64,000 nt of DNA from Pseudomonadota bacterium (GCA_023412495.1 JAEYNP010000139.1:62001-126000), one strand, 5' to 3'; positions 9,016 to 18,231 are shown, numbered from the stretch's first letter. Notes: generated from the letters alone by a model not told the origin. Numbers and translations: made by a program.

Positions 9016-10854
9016 TTAAAACAGGTCGACATTATCTCCAAATTCAGACTCCTCGGCCATTTTCGCGGATGCGGACAAATCCTGTTCGGTCGGTTCCACC
9101 CCGTGTCTTCCCGCAATTTTTTCATGGATGCGGCGCTCGCTCTCCATGGTGTACTGCTGCGCCATCTGCCGAAGATCTTCCTTGAACGCGTCGCTGGCGG
9201 GGTGCAGTCCGCGGGATTCTGCGATGATCTCCCCCAGGGCTGCGAGGACCTCGTCTGCCATGGTTTTGATGTGCATATGCACTTCGATTCCTTTCGTGAG
9301 CTTCTCTATCCCCGCCGACAGGGACTGCGCCTGAGTCGATATCCTGCCAAGCAGGCTAACCAGTTCCTGACCCATGGCGTCGAGACCCTTCAGGACCAAG
9401 CTCAGCTCCTCGTCGATGTCGGCAAGTCTTGCCGAGAGGGTCTGCTGGTTGGCGCTGGTCTCGGTAGACAGCTGTTCGGTTATGCCGTGGATTTCGGTGA
9501 GGGTCGTGGAGATGATGTCCGTGCGCTGCACCGCTTCTCCCGACATTTGGCCGATTTCCGCGGCCAGCACGCTGAGAGAGGCGCCTTTTTCACCGGTGGC
9601 AGCGGCCTTGATCCTGGCATTGAGGGCGATCTGGATGATATCCTGGCCGATGGCCTCGATATCCGTGACAAAGCCGGTGATCTGCCGAACCGTATTGGTT
9701 ACCTCGTGCATGATGGCCGAGATTTTACGATTGTTGGCCCCGGATGCAGTGAGAAGATCGGTGATGGCATGCATCTGGCTGCTGACTTCGGCGATGAATG
9801 AGTTTGACCGTGCCGTTTTCCCCCGTTTTTGACCGCCGGTCCGGTCAATGATATCACTGGACAATTCTTTCTGTCTGACGCCGATTGCACGCAGGCTGTC
9901 GACGATGGAGGAAACAGCATCGTTAAGTGCCCCCGCGGCATACTGAAGTTGCGCCCGCTGGAGTTCACACACATCGCCGGTCCTGGAGATAGCTGCCTGC
10001 CGGTCGTGATCGACTGGTCGGGGAGGAGGGTTGTCGCTCGACAGGACAGGCAGTAAGACCTCCAGGCCGGCAATAACGTGTTCTACCTGCTGGCGGAAGA
10101 TATCGTGAAACTGCATCGATTGGACGATCGTACTGATATTGTTTGAGCACTCCAGAGAGTTGGCGGAGATGATGCCGCCGAGTTTGGAAAAATCACAGCT
10201 GACGGCGACCATTTCTTCGAGGCTTCCGGCAGTATTGGCCAGGGTTTCTTCGGCTTCGGTCTCTTCAGCTTCTCTGGCCTTTGCGAGTTCCTTGCCGCTC
10301 GCCTCGATAATGGTCTTCAGATTGCCGCGGTGATCCTCGATGGCATTAGCCTTTTCCTTGGTCAACTGGGAAAGTTGTTTGATATCCAAGGCCAGGTTGA
10401 CAAATTCGCCACCCGTGTCGTCCAGATATGCACTCTCTATTTTGATAGAAACTTCGAGAATATAAAGATGCTTGCACATCTTTCTTACCCCGGCCAGGGG
10501 TTCTCCGATCTTTTTCAATAGATCCGCCGCTCTCTTCAGGGTAGCGAACCCTGCCAGGTTCCTGGTCCGAGTCTGGTCCAGGTAGGTGTTCATCTCCACG
10601 AATAATTCCCGGAGCCTGTCGATCAATTCTTGAAGCCGATCTCCCGAGGCCGTTTCCACCAGTTGGTGGGCGGTCTGGGAAAGGGTGAGGGAGCACTGGT
10701 AGATTTCCTGTAACTCCGTACCGATCTGCAGGAACTCCTGCTCGGTGGAGCCGGCCATCTGCCGGAGCATGGCAAGCGAAGAGCAAAGCGCGGAAGACCA
10801 GGATGAAAGAGAACCCTCGATCGAGAATTTTTCTGAAACTAAGGGGATCAGCAT
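9016..10854 (-). CDS. Cytoplasmic MCP-like protein with CheZ-like DxxxQ motif
   Basis: A 612-aa protein with no transmembrane segment or signal peptide, almost all predicted helix. The first half (1-270) ends in the helix QSMQFHDIFRQQVEHV (245-260). Asp251 and Gln255 match the D-x-x-x-Q spacing of the catalytic pair in CheZ (QDLTGQ). The second half (about 300-560) resembles an MCP coiled coil, with a degraded tip LNARIKAAATGEKGASLSVL (411-430) where true receptors have [12 protein letters not shown]. The C-terminus ends EFGDNVDLF, a short acidic/hydrophobic tail like those that bind CheY in CheZ. It is the first gene behind a sigma-54 promoter. A role as CheY-P phosphatase scaffold is inference. 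General annotation would call it a methyl-accepting chemotaxis protein. Confidence 0.8.
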   Translation of the reverse strand: MLIPLVSEKFSIEGSLSSWSSALCSSLAMLRQMAGSTEQEFLQIGTELQEIYQCSLTLSQTAHQLVETASGDRLQELIDRLRELFVEMNTYLDQTRTRNLAGFATLKRAADLLKKIGEPLAGVRKMCKHLYILEVSIKIESAYLDDTGGEFVNLALDIKQLSQLTKEKANAIEDHRGNLKTIIEASGKELAKAREAEETEAEETLANTAGSLEEMVAVSCDFSKLGGIISANSLECSNNISTIVQSMQFHDIFRQQVEHVIAGLEVLLPVLSSDNPPPRPVDHDRQAAISRTGDVCELQRAQLQYAAGALNDAVSSIVDSLRAIGVRQKELSSDIIDRTGGQKRGKTARSNSFIAEVSSQMHAITDLLTASGANNRKISAIMHEVTNTVRQITGFVTDIEAIGQDIIQIALNARIKAAATGEKGASLSVLAAEIGQMSGEAVQRTDIISTTLTEIHGITEQLSTETSANQQTLSARLADIDEELSLVLKGLDAMGQELVSLLGRISTQAQSLSAGIEKLTKGIEVHMHIKTMADEVLAALGEIIAESRGLHPASDAFKEDLRQMAQQYTMESERRIHEKIAGRHGVEPTEQDLSASAKMAEESEFGDNVDLF

Positions 10855-10976
10855 GCGATCTCCATGAGAAGAACCGCGATAGGCAAGAATGGCATATTGG
10901 AACTTTGTGGCATTGTCTTGATCCAGGGTCTTTTTACAGTGAAAAAACCAATTCTCTGTGTTCCTGGCGGGACATA

Positions 10977-10993
10977 AGCTAGAAACATGCCAA
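10977..10993 (-). promoter_or_regulatory. Sigma-54 (RpoN) promoter of the chemotaxis operon
   Basis: Read on the minus strand the sequence is TTGGCATGTTTCTAGCT. It matches the -24/-12 consensus YTGGCACG-N4-TTGCW at 11 of 13 fixed positions, with the invariant GG and GC separated by exactly 10 bases. Transcription would start near 10966, about 110 bases before the ATG at 10854. No upstream activator site was identified. Confidence 0.7.
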
Positions 10994-11160
10994 TTTTATG
11001 GAAATATGAGATTATGGTGCAGGACCGGTTGGTTCAGGGCAGATGAAAGCATCTTTTGTTAGATAGGCGAAAGGCTCCCTAAATGATTCTTGTCGGGCGG
11101 GAGGCAACTTTGCCTCCCGTTCGATGACTGTTTATTCCGGAAGTATCGGATGGCAAGAGT

Positions 11161-11324
11161 TGATAAAGCCGTAAAAAGTGTTCCAACCCGTGGAGATGGA
11201 CTCTGGAAAAAGTCCGATACACGAGGCGTAGTGTCTGAAACGGCGCTTTGGTAGTACATATGGTACAGCGAAGCGCCGTTTCAAACCTACAACGAAGTAG
11301 ATCGGACTTTTTACGAGTCCATCA
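11161..11324 (+). repeat. MITE-like palindromic repeat, copy A (164 bp)
   Basis: The copy begins TGATAAAGCCGTAAAAAGT and ends in a segment whose reverse complement is TGATGGACTCGTAAAAAGT, so it has imperfect 19-base terminal inverted repeats. Inside is AAAAAGTCCGAT (11209-11220) paired with ATCGGACTTTTT, and the 12-base stem GAAACGGCGCTT/AAGCGCCGTTTC around a CATATG centre. The 5-base direct repeat AGAGT flanks both ends. It is not coding. Confidence 0.85.
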
Positions 11325-11522
11325 AGAGTTAACAGGAGGTGATTTTGCCTCCTTAAGGGTCTGCTTCAGCTAAGAGAAAAGTGTTTTCCCTGTTCAAGAT
11401 GTTGCATGGAGCGGAGGGGGATCCCTGCACAGGAGTCGTTGGCAAACAAAAAGCTCGCAATAAAGAATATTTGCTCTAAGTGCAACAGAGTGGCATGAAG
11501 GGCTTTTGTCGGCCCGAGAACA

Positions 11523-11544
11523 GAGGAGGTAAAATCGCCTCCTC
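11523..11544 (-). terminator. Hairpin just downstream of the giant kinase gene
   Basis: GAGGAGG and CCTCCTC form a 7-bp stem with an 8-base loop, 11 bases beyond the kinase stop codon on the minus strand. There is no T-run after it, so intrinsic termination is doubtful. It may protect the mRNA 3' end. Two related hairpins lie at 11099-11118 and 11334-11353. Confidence 0.35.
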
Positions 11545-11555
11545 TCCGTGCCGGC

Positions 11556-14500
11556 TCAAGGTGTGAATATTTCGGATGTGCCGGAAGGCGCTTCGAGGAC
11601 CGTCCTGATTAGGGATGCTATTTCCTGCTTCACCAGCGGTTTGAAGGCAAATGCACTGATGCCTGTAGCCAGGGCACTTTCTTCGGAAACGATATTGCTG
11701 TAACCGGTGCAGAGAATGATCGGCATCTTCGGCCGAATCTGGAGAATGGCTCGTGCCAGTTCAATCCCGGTCATTTCCGGCATGGTCTGGTCAGTGATCA
11801 TCAGGTCGAAGTGCCCGGGGTGCTGCCGGAACAATTCCAGAGCTGCACGGCTGTCGGTCAGGCCTGTGACCTTGTACCCCATCCGCTGCAACATTTTCCT
11901 GCCCATCATCACCAGTATCTCCTCGTCATCGACGAAGAGAATGTGCTCCTCGCCTCTTCCCACCGTCGCCTCATGCGTCGCCTGTGACGCCGGCGCCTTT
12001 TCCTCCCGGTCGTGGGCCGGAAGGCTGACGCAGAACTCGCTTCCCTCCCCCAGGGTGCTCCGGCAGGTGATGACGCCACCGCAACTCATGACGATGCCTC
12101 TGACGATGGCCAGACCAAGGCCCGTCCCCTTACCATGTTCCTTGGTGGTGAAATAGGGATCGAAGATCCGCTCGTGGATCTCCGGCGAAATTCCCGGACC
12201 GGTATCCCGCACCGCCAGCTGGATATACTCTCCCGGCAGGGCTTTCGGATTGCCATGCAGTTCGGCATGGTTCAATGTTCGTCGCTGCAGGGTGATGGTC
12301 AGAACCCCACCCTGCTTCTCCATGGCGTGATAGGCGTTGGTGCAGAGATTCACCAGTACCTGATGGATTTGTGTCGGATCGGCGAGGACCAGTCCGGCGC
12401 TCCCATCGATGTCCTCGACGATGCGAATGGTCGATGGAAAGGAGGAGCGAAGCAGCTTCATCGCCTCCTTGACGATGATCGATGGCTGCAGCGGGATCAG
12501 CTCGATCTCGGACTGACGGCTGAAGGCGAGGATCTGCTTGACCAGGTCACGGGCCCGTTTACCAGCCACCAGTATCTGATCGACGTCCCTGACAACCAGC
12601 GAGCCTGGCAGGCTGTCCTCCCGGGCCAATTCTGCATAGCCGAGGATCGCCGTCAAAATGTTATTGAAGTCGTGGGCGATACCGCCGGCCAGGGTGCCGA
12701 CCGCTTCCAGCTTCTGGGCCTGGCGCAGCTGCGCCTCCAGTTTCTGCCGCTCCTGTTCGGCCTCTATCCGCTCGGTGATGTCTCTGAAAATGCAAGCAAA
12801 CCTCCGGAATGACGGCTGAAAAGCAGAAACCATGAAATGCTTCCCAAGCAAGGCATGATAATTCTCGAAGGTTATAGGCTCACCGGTGAGCGCCACCCGG
12901 CCATAGGTCTCCACCCAGTATCGTTCCGTCTCCGGCAACAGTTCGAGAACGGTGCGGCCGACCACCTGATCGGCCCCCAGACCGGTCATCTGCTCAAATG
13001 CCGGATTGACTGCGAGAAAACGATAGTCTGTCGGGATGCCGCCAGCATCGACGATTATCTCATGCAGGGCAAAGCCACTGAGCATGGAATCGAACAGTTG
13101 CCGGTAATCTCGTTCCGCGCGGCGATAGTCGGTAATGTCCCTGCCCATCGCCAAGACCGAGAGAACCTGCCCGTCCTTGTTCAGCTGCGGCATCAGCCGC
13201 CAGTTCAGAATCGACTGGCCCGATCGCATATCCGTGACAGATTCCATCTCGGAAGCCTCGCCGGTCGCGAGTACTCGACCAATGCCGGCATTCAACTCCC
13301 GGCAGAGATCCTCCGGAAAACCGAGTTCATCGACCGTTCGGCCAGTCATGTTCTCCGGCCGAAGATCAAAGAATCGGCTAATATTGTCCGAAGCGTAAGT
13401 ATTCCGCCGCCGGCGATCGAAGTGGCAGATGATGTCCGGAAGCATCTGCACCAGCAAACGGTGCTGCTCTTCGCTGGTCCGTAAGGCCTCTTCGGCCCGG
13501 CACTGGTCCGTGATGTCGCGGTTGACACCGAGCATTCGCAGTGCCTGGCCCTGGCGGTCGCGGACGACCAGGCCGTCGGCCTTGATGTGCCGGATATCCC
13601 CGCCCCGGCGGATTATGCGGAAAACCGTATCGAAGTTTTTTTCCCCGGTGAGGGACGCCTTGACCTCGGCAGTCATCCGTTCCCGGTCATCAGGGTGAAG
13701 GCTTTCGGTCCAGATGGCAACTGTCGGTGAAGCCACAGGCTCGATGCCGTACATTTCATACATCCGATCATCCCAGAGCATCCGGTCGCCGACAATATCC
13801 CAGTCCCAAACCCCCAGTTTCGCCGAGTCGGTAGCCAGCCGCAGCCGCCGAATGTTATCCTCACGCTCGGCTTCGGTCCGGCGCTGTTGGACAACCTTCC
13901 AGACTGAGTCCATCATCAGGATCAGCTGGCGGACATCCTGCTTGTCATAGTCCCTGTCCTTGTTGGCCACGGCCGCCACTGCAACGATCCGTTCTTCACT
14001 GAAGATCGGCACGGTCAAAAAGCGGGAAAGCTGAATGTGCCCCTCCGGTGTGCCTTTTTTCAAGGGGCTCTGGCTGCGGTAATCGTTGTCGACGATGGGC
14101 CTGCGCTGGCGCACCGCCTCGCCCCACAACCCGGTATGCTGGAGATGGTAGACCGTCTGCGGCTTGACCACCCTGCATTGCTGCATGACATCCTTGGACC
14201 AGCTGCTGAGGGTGAATTTCTGCTGATCCTCGTCATAGAAATAGATGTACGCGATCTTGCTGCCGGTCAAGCGGATCGCTTCATCCAGGACAAAATCGAG
14301 CAATTCCTGGATATTTTCTGTGGAATACTGGGTAATCTTCAGCAGGCTCTCGAGCCGAGCCTCGTCAAGCCTGTTGATTTCCTCGGCACGAACACGTTCG
14401 GTGATATCGATGACGTTGGCGATCATGAGCCTCTTTGCATCACCTCGTTGGAGGTAATCGGCCATCAGCTGCACCCACCGCACTCCCCCGTCCTTGTGAA

Positions 14501-17500
14501 TATAACGCTTCTCGACAGTATAAATTCCGTTAGGATTGGCCTTGTAATCTAGGATGCGCCGCTGCTCCTCTGCCCAGTCGTCGGGGTGGGTCAGGTCGCC
14601 GACCTTTAGTTTCAGAAGTTCTTCCTCGGTGTAGCCGACGATCTCGAGAAAGCTGCGATTGGCCCGGAGGAAACGCAGGGTCACAGGATCCACAACGGCA
14701 ATCCCGGCCGGGCTGATCGCGTAAATACTGCGGAACCGTTCCTCACTGGCCTTCAGGGCTTCTTCAGCATGATTGCGCAGAACGATGTCCCAAACCATGT
14801 CGGCAAGGCTTGATACCAGTTCTGCGTCACGCCGGTCATACTCGAAGGGCTTGTTCCCCAATCCGAAAATGGCGCTCACAGTCCCGCCGCGCACCACCGG
14901 CACTATCAGTGCCCGTTCAATTGCGGCCTGTCCGGCCGAAACTTTATCAATCCCGGGAAGATTGCCGGAACCATTGTGGATAACAGGCTGCCGCTGCCGG
15001 AGAGCATCAACCAAAATTCCGGTTTGTTGTATGTCGAAAGCCAAAACCTTCTCTTCGGCCTGAGAGAAATTACGTTTTGTGGCTGTCGACCAGACGCACA
15101 GCGATGGAGTTTCCTGATCGGACTCGAGGGCGTAAAGACAGCCCATTCGGCTGCCGGTCAGTTTTTCCGCCTCGTCGATCGCCAGTTGCATGATCCTTTC
15201 CACCGTGAAGCCGGCGGTCTCATTCATCCGCAGCCGGGCTTGGAGCAAATTTTCCGTCCTGCGCCTTTCGGTGATATCGGTGCTGATGCCGCACATGCCG
15301 ATCCTTTTGCCGTCGGGATCGAGGAATGTGTTGATGCGGCAGTCCATCAGCATGCGTTGTCCGTTTGGAGTGTAATTGACCACCTCCCCCTGCCAGCTGC
15401 CACGCGCCAGGGTCGTCTCCACTATCTGCTGCTGGCTGGCGCCATGCTCCGGGTCATCCGCGAAAATATTGACGCTACGCCCTGCCAGCTCATCTGCAGA
15501 ACGCCCGAACTTACCGGCTGAAGCCTGATTGACGTAGGTGATTATCCCGTCGAGGTCGGTCACCGTCACCGCGTCGGATATTTGATCGAGAATCATCGCC
15601 TGCTCGCGCAGTTGCCGCTCGTTCCGCTTCCTTTCGCTGATATCGACAAAAGAAGCCAGCACCCGCGACCAGTTTGACAGGTCGTCAGGATCGACCGACA
15701 GCTTCAGTGCGAGAGTTATCGGTCGGCCGTGCACGTCGACAACCGGGATTTCCGCCTCGAAACGGTTCATGCCGGAAGCCAGCGCAACCAACTCGTCAGC
15801 GAAGACCTTCAGCGATTCGTCGGTAAAGTAGCTTCTCAGGTTCCTGGAGACCTCGTCCTTACTCGAAGCGCCCAAGACCTCGATGCTGCGCTGGTTGATG
15901 TCGACCACGCGGACCATCTCTGCCAAGGCCATTAATTCCTCGACGTTATCTTGCAGGAAGCCCCGTAGGTTCGTGATTCCCGATGCCCGCAAATGATCGA
16001 TCCGGTGTTTGACTTCAGAAAAATCCTCTTCCCATGTAGCTACCGGCGAGTGCTCAAAGAGGGCTCGATAACGTTTTTCGCTGGCATAAAGAGCTTCCTC
16101 GGCCTGCTTTCGTGCAGTGATGTCGGTGATGAAATTGAGTGCCGCCGGTTCCCCCTGCCACTGGATGAGGGAGCCATTTACCTCTACCCATTTCACCTTG
16201 CCGTCACCGCTGATGATCCGGAAGCTGTAGATCTCGGGCATCTCTTCTCCACCAATCCTGCGCCGGTGACGATCGATTACCAACGTCAGGTCATCGGGGT
16301 GGACAAGATCCGTGAAGGTTTTCGAATATATTTCTGCAGCCGAATAACCGGCAAGCCGCTCCGCCGCCGGATTGACCAGCAACGCGCGCTGGTCTGCGCT
16401 GATGATTATTGCCTCATGGGCCCTCTCGACCAGCAGACGATACTTCTCCTCGGTCTCCCGGCGAAAGGAATCAGCCATATGCTTTGAGAGACTGAGACTG
16501 ACATACGCCGCCAGGTCCTCGAGCTGGCCGATCAGCTGTGGTGTGAACCGGCCGCGTGCCGGGTCGTTGAACTGCAGCAGGCCGTAGGTCTTTTCGCGCA
16601 GGCGGAAAGGGATCAAGGCTACCGATTCGTAGCCCTCGCCGTTGCAACGGTTGCGGGTGCGGGACTGGCGGTCTGAATCGGAGGTCTCGGCCAGCAGGTC
16701 GCTGGTGCTGTTGGTCCAGAAGCTCCCCCTCTCGGTAAAAAAGGGCATTGCCTGGTCAAAACGACCATGGAGGATGCTGCCGCACATGCACTCCAGCACC
16801 GGGTTGCCGAAACCGTCACGAACGATGGTTCCCTCCGGGCTACGCTCACAGAGAAAGTTCTCGGTACGCAGAAAATGCGAGGGAAAACCGCGGCTCTCGT
16901 AATACGGGTAGTCTTCGCCATGACGAAGCCGGATGCCGACCGCCTCGCAATGGGTCAGCTCCTGAAAGAATGCAACGAGGGCTTTGACAAGTTCGCGGGT
17001 GTCGACAGCCAGGTGGCAGATACGCAGCAGCCGGCGCTCGGCTTCCCGTTTCGCCTCCTCGGCCCGGCGGGCGGTAATGTCCCGAAAAATGCAGTGAGTC
17101 TGCTGAAAGCGGCCATCCTGATCGCGGCCGATTTTGCCGTCAAAGGCGACGGTGATGATTCGCCCATCCTTGCAGCGCATCTCGAACTCGACCTCTCGGA
17201 TCTCACCTTTATCCTTGAAACGGGGAAAACTCTCTTGGAAGTGTCCCTGCCACTCGGGATGGAGAAAATCGGCAAAATTTCGACCGATAACCTCTTCCTC
17301 GCGGTAGCCGAGAATATCGAGCCAGGCTTGGTTGACGGCGAGAAAACATCCATTCTCGTCGAGTGACTGATAGCCAAGCGGCGCCTTGTCATACAGTTGC
17401 TGCAAACGGTTAAAATCGGCCCACAGAAGGGCTTCCTGCAGTTGCAGGGCCGCAATCTTCGCCCGCACTTCCTCCAACTCACCGATGCTGCCCTGCTCGT

Positions 17501-17507
17501 CCGTCAT
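11556..17507 (-). CDS. Giant hybrid sensor histidine kinase, 8 PAS + 3 GAF domains with receiver
   Basis: A soluble 1983-aa hybrid kinase with no transmembrane segment. Approximate order: PAS (35-147), GAF (162-342), PAS (352-467), PAS-like (482-627), PAS (632-749), GAF (762-910), PAS (922-1037), GAF (1050-1210), PAS (1220-1335), PAS (1345-1460), PAS (1467-1580), HisKA with His1612 in GGIAHDFNNIL, HATPase (N box NLCTNAYHAME, DTGPGI, GKGTGLGL), and a C-terminal receiver with phosphoacceptor Asp1906 in MITDQTMPEM. The HDFNN-type H box groups it with NtrB-like hybrid kinases. The ATG at 17507 is taken as start; an in-frame TTG at 17531 has no better Shine-Dalgarno. The ligands of the PAS/GAF domains cannot be told. 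It has no DNA-binding output, so an HPt or response regulator partner is expected elsewhere. One HPt protein is encoded at 29463-29795. Confidence 0.93.
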   Translation of the reverse strand: MTDEQGSIGELEEVRAKIAALQLQEALLWADFNRLQQLYDKAPLGYQSLDENGCFLAVNQAWLDILGYREEEVIGRNFADFLHPEWQGHFQESFPRFKDKGEIREVEFEMRCKDGRIITVAFDGKIGRDQDGRFQQTHCIFRDITARRAEEAKREAERRLLRICHLAVDTRELVKALVAFFQELTHCEAVGIRLRHGEDYPYYESRGFPSHFLRTENFLCERSPEGTIVRDGFGNPVLECMCGSILHGRFDQAMPFFTERGSFWTNSTSDLLAETSDSDRQSRTRNRCNGEGYESVALIPFRLREKTYGLLQFNDPARGRFTPQLIGQLEDLAAYVSLSLSKHMADSFRRETEEKYRLLVERAHEAIIISADQRALLVNPAAERLAGYSAAEIYSKTFTDLVHPDDLTLVIDRHRRRIGGEEMPEIYSFRIISGDGKVKWVEVNGSLIQWQGEPAALNFITDITARKQAEEALYASEKRYRALFEHSPVATWEEDFSEVKHRIDHLRASGITNLRGFLQDNVEELMALAEMVRVVDINQRSIEVLGASSKDEVSRNLRSYFTDESLKVFADELVALASGMNRFEAEIPVVDVHGRPITLALKLSVDPDDLSNWSRVLASFVDISERKRNERQLREQAMILDQISDAVTVTDLDGIITYVNQASAGKFGRSADELAGRSVNIFADDPEHGASQQQIVETTLARGSWQGEVVNYTPNGQRMLMDCRINTFLDPDGKRIGMCGISTDITERRRTENLLQARLRMNETAGFTVERIMQLAIDEAEKLTGSRMGCLYALESDQETPSLCVWSTATKRNFSQAEEKVLAFDIQQTGILVDALRQRQPVIHNGSGNLPGIDKVSAGQAAIERALIVPVVRGGTVSAIFGLGNKPFEYDRRDAELVSSLADMVWDIVLRNHAEEALKASEERFRSIYAISPAGIAVVDPVTLRFLRANRSFLEIVGYTEEELLKLKVGDLTHPDDWAEEQRRILDYKANPNGIYTVEKRYIHKDGGVRWVQLMADYLQRGDAKRLMIANVIDITERVRAEEINRLDEARLESLLKITQYSTENIQELLDFVLDEAIRLTGSKIAYIYFYDEDQQKFTLSSWSKDVMQQCRVVKPQTVYHLQHTGLWGEAVRQRRPIVDNDYRSQSPLKKGTPEGHIQLSRFLTVPIFSEERIVAVAAVANKDRDYDKQDVRQLILMMDSVWKVVQQRRTEAEREDNIRRLRLATDSAKLGVWDWDIVGDRMLWDDRMYEMYGIEPVASPTVAIWTESLHPDDRERMTAEVKASLTGEKNFDTVFRIIRRGGDIRHIKADGLVVRDRQGQALRMLGVNRDITDQCRAEEALRTSEEQHRLLVQMLPDIICHFDRRRRNTYASDNISRFFDLRPENMTGRTVDELGFPEDLCRELNAGIGRVLATGEASEMESVTDMRSGQSILNWRLMPQLNKDGQVLSVLAMGRDITDYRRAERDYRQLFDSMLSGFALHEIIVDAGGIPTDYRFLAVNPAFEQMTGLGADQVVGRTVLELLPETERYWVETYGRVALTGEPITFENYHALLGKHFMVSAFQPSFRRFACIFRDITERIEAEQERQKLEAQLRQAQKLEAVGTLAGGIAHDFNNILTAILGYAELAREDSLPGSLVVRDVDQILVAGKRARDLVKQILAFSRQSEIELIPLQPSIIVKEAMKLLRSSFPSTIRIVEDIDGSAGLVLADPTQIHQVLVNLCTNAYHAMEKQGGVLTITLQRRTLNHAELHGNPKALPGEYIQLAVRDTGPGISPEIHERIFDPYFTTKEHGKGTGLGLAIVRGIVMSCGGVITCRSTLGEGSEFCVSLPAHDREEKAPASQATHEATVGRGEEHILFVDDEEILVMMGRKMLQRMGYKVTGLTDSRAALELFRQHPGHFDLMITDQTMPEMTGIELARAILQIRPKMPIILCTGYSNIVSEESALATGISAFAFKPLVKQEIASLIRTVLEAPSGTSEIFTP

Positions 17508-18052
17508 GCCGTTTCGAAGCCACCTACTCAAGGAACTCTACAGTGTTTAGCGCTGCATCAAATGTTATCCGCTTGGCCATTTTGAAATTCATTGAAGTTA
17601 ATGTAATCGTTGGCGGGAAGAGTGAGAATTATTATTCCTGGCTCGACCAAATTTGCTCACCATCAGGTCAATAAAGGTTAGTTGCGTACCATGTAATATC
17701 GACCGACAACTGGCGAGGGTTCATCAGCTAGCACTGGGTTCTTCAGATGGCAAGATTACCTCCTGATTACCGTCCTGCAGCCAAATGCTTATTGCAATTT
17801 ACCCAGTTGGATAAAAAACCCACTCCTCTTCTTTCTTGATTATCAGTGACTTATTTTTACGCCACTGTCCCGGGAGGCAATAGTACCACCCAACTCAGCT
17901 TCATAAGAACAATACACGCCTTGAAATAAGATTTCCTGAGGCAGAAATCATGGCACTCCCCTCTCCAGGAGGTATTTTTGCCACCGTGGCCCTGCGTTCA
18001 CACAAGCATTTTCCACTAATTAAGTCAGATTTACAATATCAAATAGTATCGT

Positions 18053-18200
18053 TAATGGACTCGTAAAAAGTACGATCTACTGTGTTGCAGGTCTGAAACG
18101 GCGCTTCGCTGTACCATATGTACTACCGAAACGCCGTTTCAGACACTACGCCTCGGATATCGAACTTTTTCCGGCGTCAGCACTTTTTACGGCTTTATCA
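18053..18200 (-). repeat. MITE-like palindromic repeat, copy B (148 bp)
   Basis: This copy is inverted relative to copy A. It starts TAATGGACTCGTAAAAAGT and ends ACTTTTTACGGCTTTATCA, with the internal stem GAAACGGCG/CGCCGTTTC around GTACCATATGTAC. It is 16 bases shorter than copies A and C because part of the arm near the right end is missing. TAGTAT occurs at 18044-18049 and again at 18201-18206, a likely remnant of a target duplication. Confidence 0.85.
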
Positions 18201-18214
18201 TAGTATAGTTGGAA

Positions 18215-18231
18215 TTGGATCAAAATTTGCT
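18215..18231 (+). promoter_or_regulatory. Sigma-54 (RpoN) promoter of the MCP-hybrid kinase operon
   Basis: TTGGATCAAAATTTGCT matches YTGGCACG-N4-TTGCW at 10 of 13 positions, including GG (18217-18218) and GC (18229-18230) exactly 10 bases apart. The start of transcription would be near 18242, giving a leader of about 56 bases before the ATG at 18298. It lies only 15 bases from the end of repeat copy B. Confidence 0.7.

Larger units (their letters stand above)
10855..11555. other. Intergenic region, no gene; promoter, hairpins and a MITE-like repeat
   Basis: About 700 bases between the chemotaxis operon and the giant kinase (both minus strand). It holds the sigma-54 promoter (10977-10993), hairpin GGGAGGCA/TGCCTCCC (11099-11118), repeat copy A (11161-11324), hairpin AGGAGG/CCTCCT (11334-11353) and hairpin GAGGAGG/CCTCCTC (11523-11544) just after the kinase stop. 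The short open frames inside it follow the repeat and have no gene-like start. Confidence 0.8.

Noticed and set aside
11059..11259. 66-codon minus-strand frame near repeat copy A
   Set aside because: It is read from repeat and hairpin sequence, not conserved-looking, and has no start signal.
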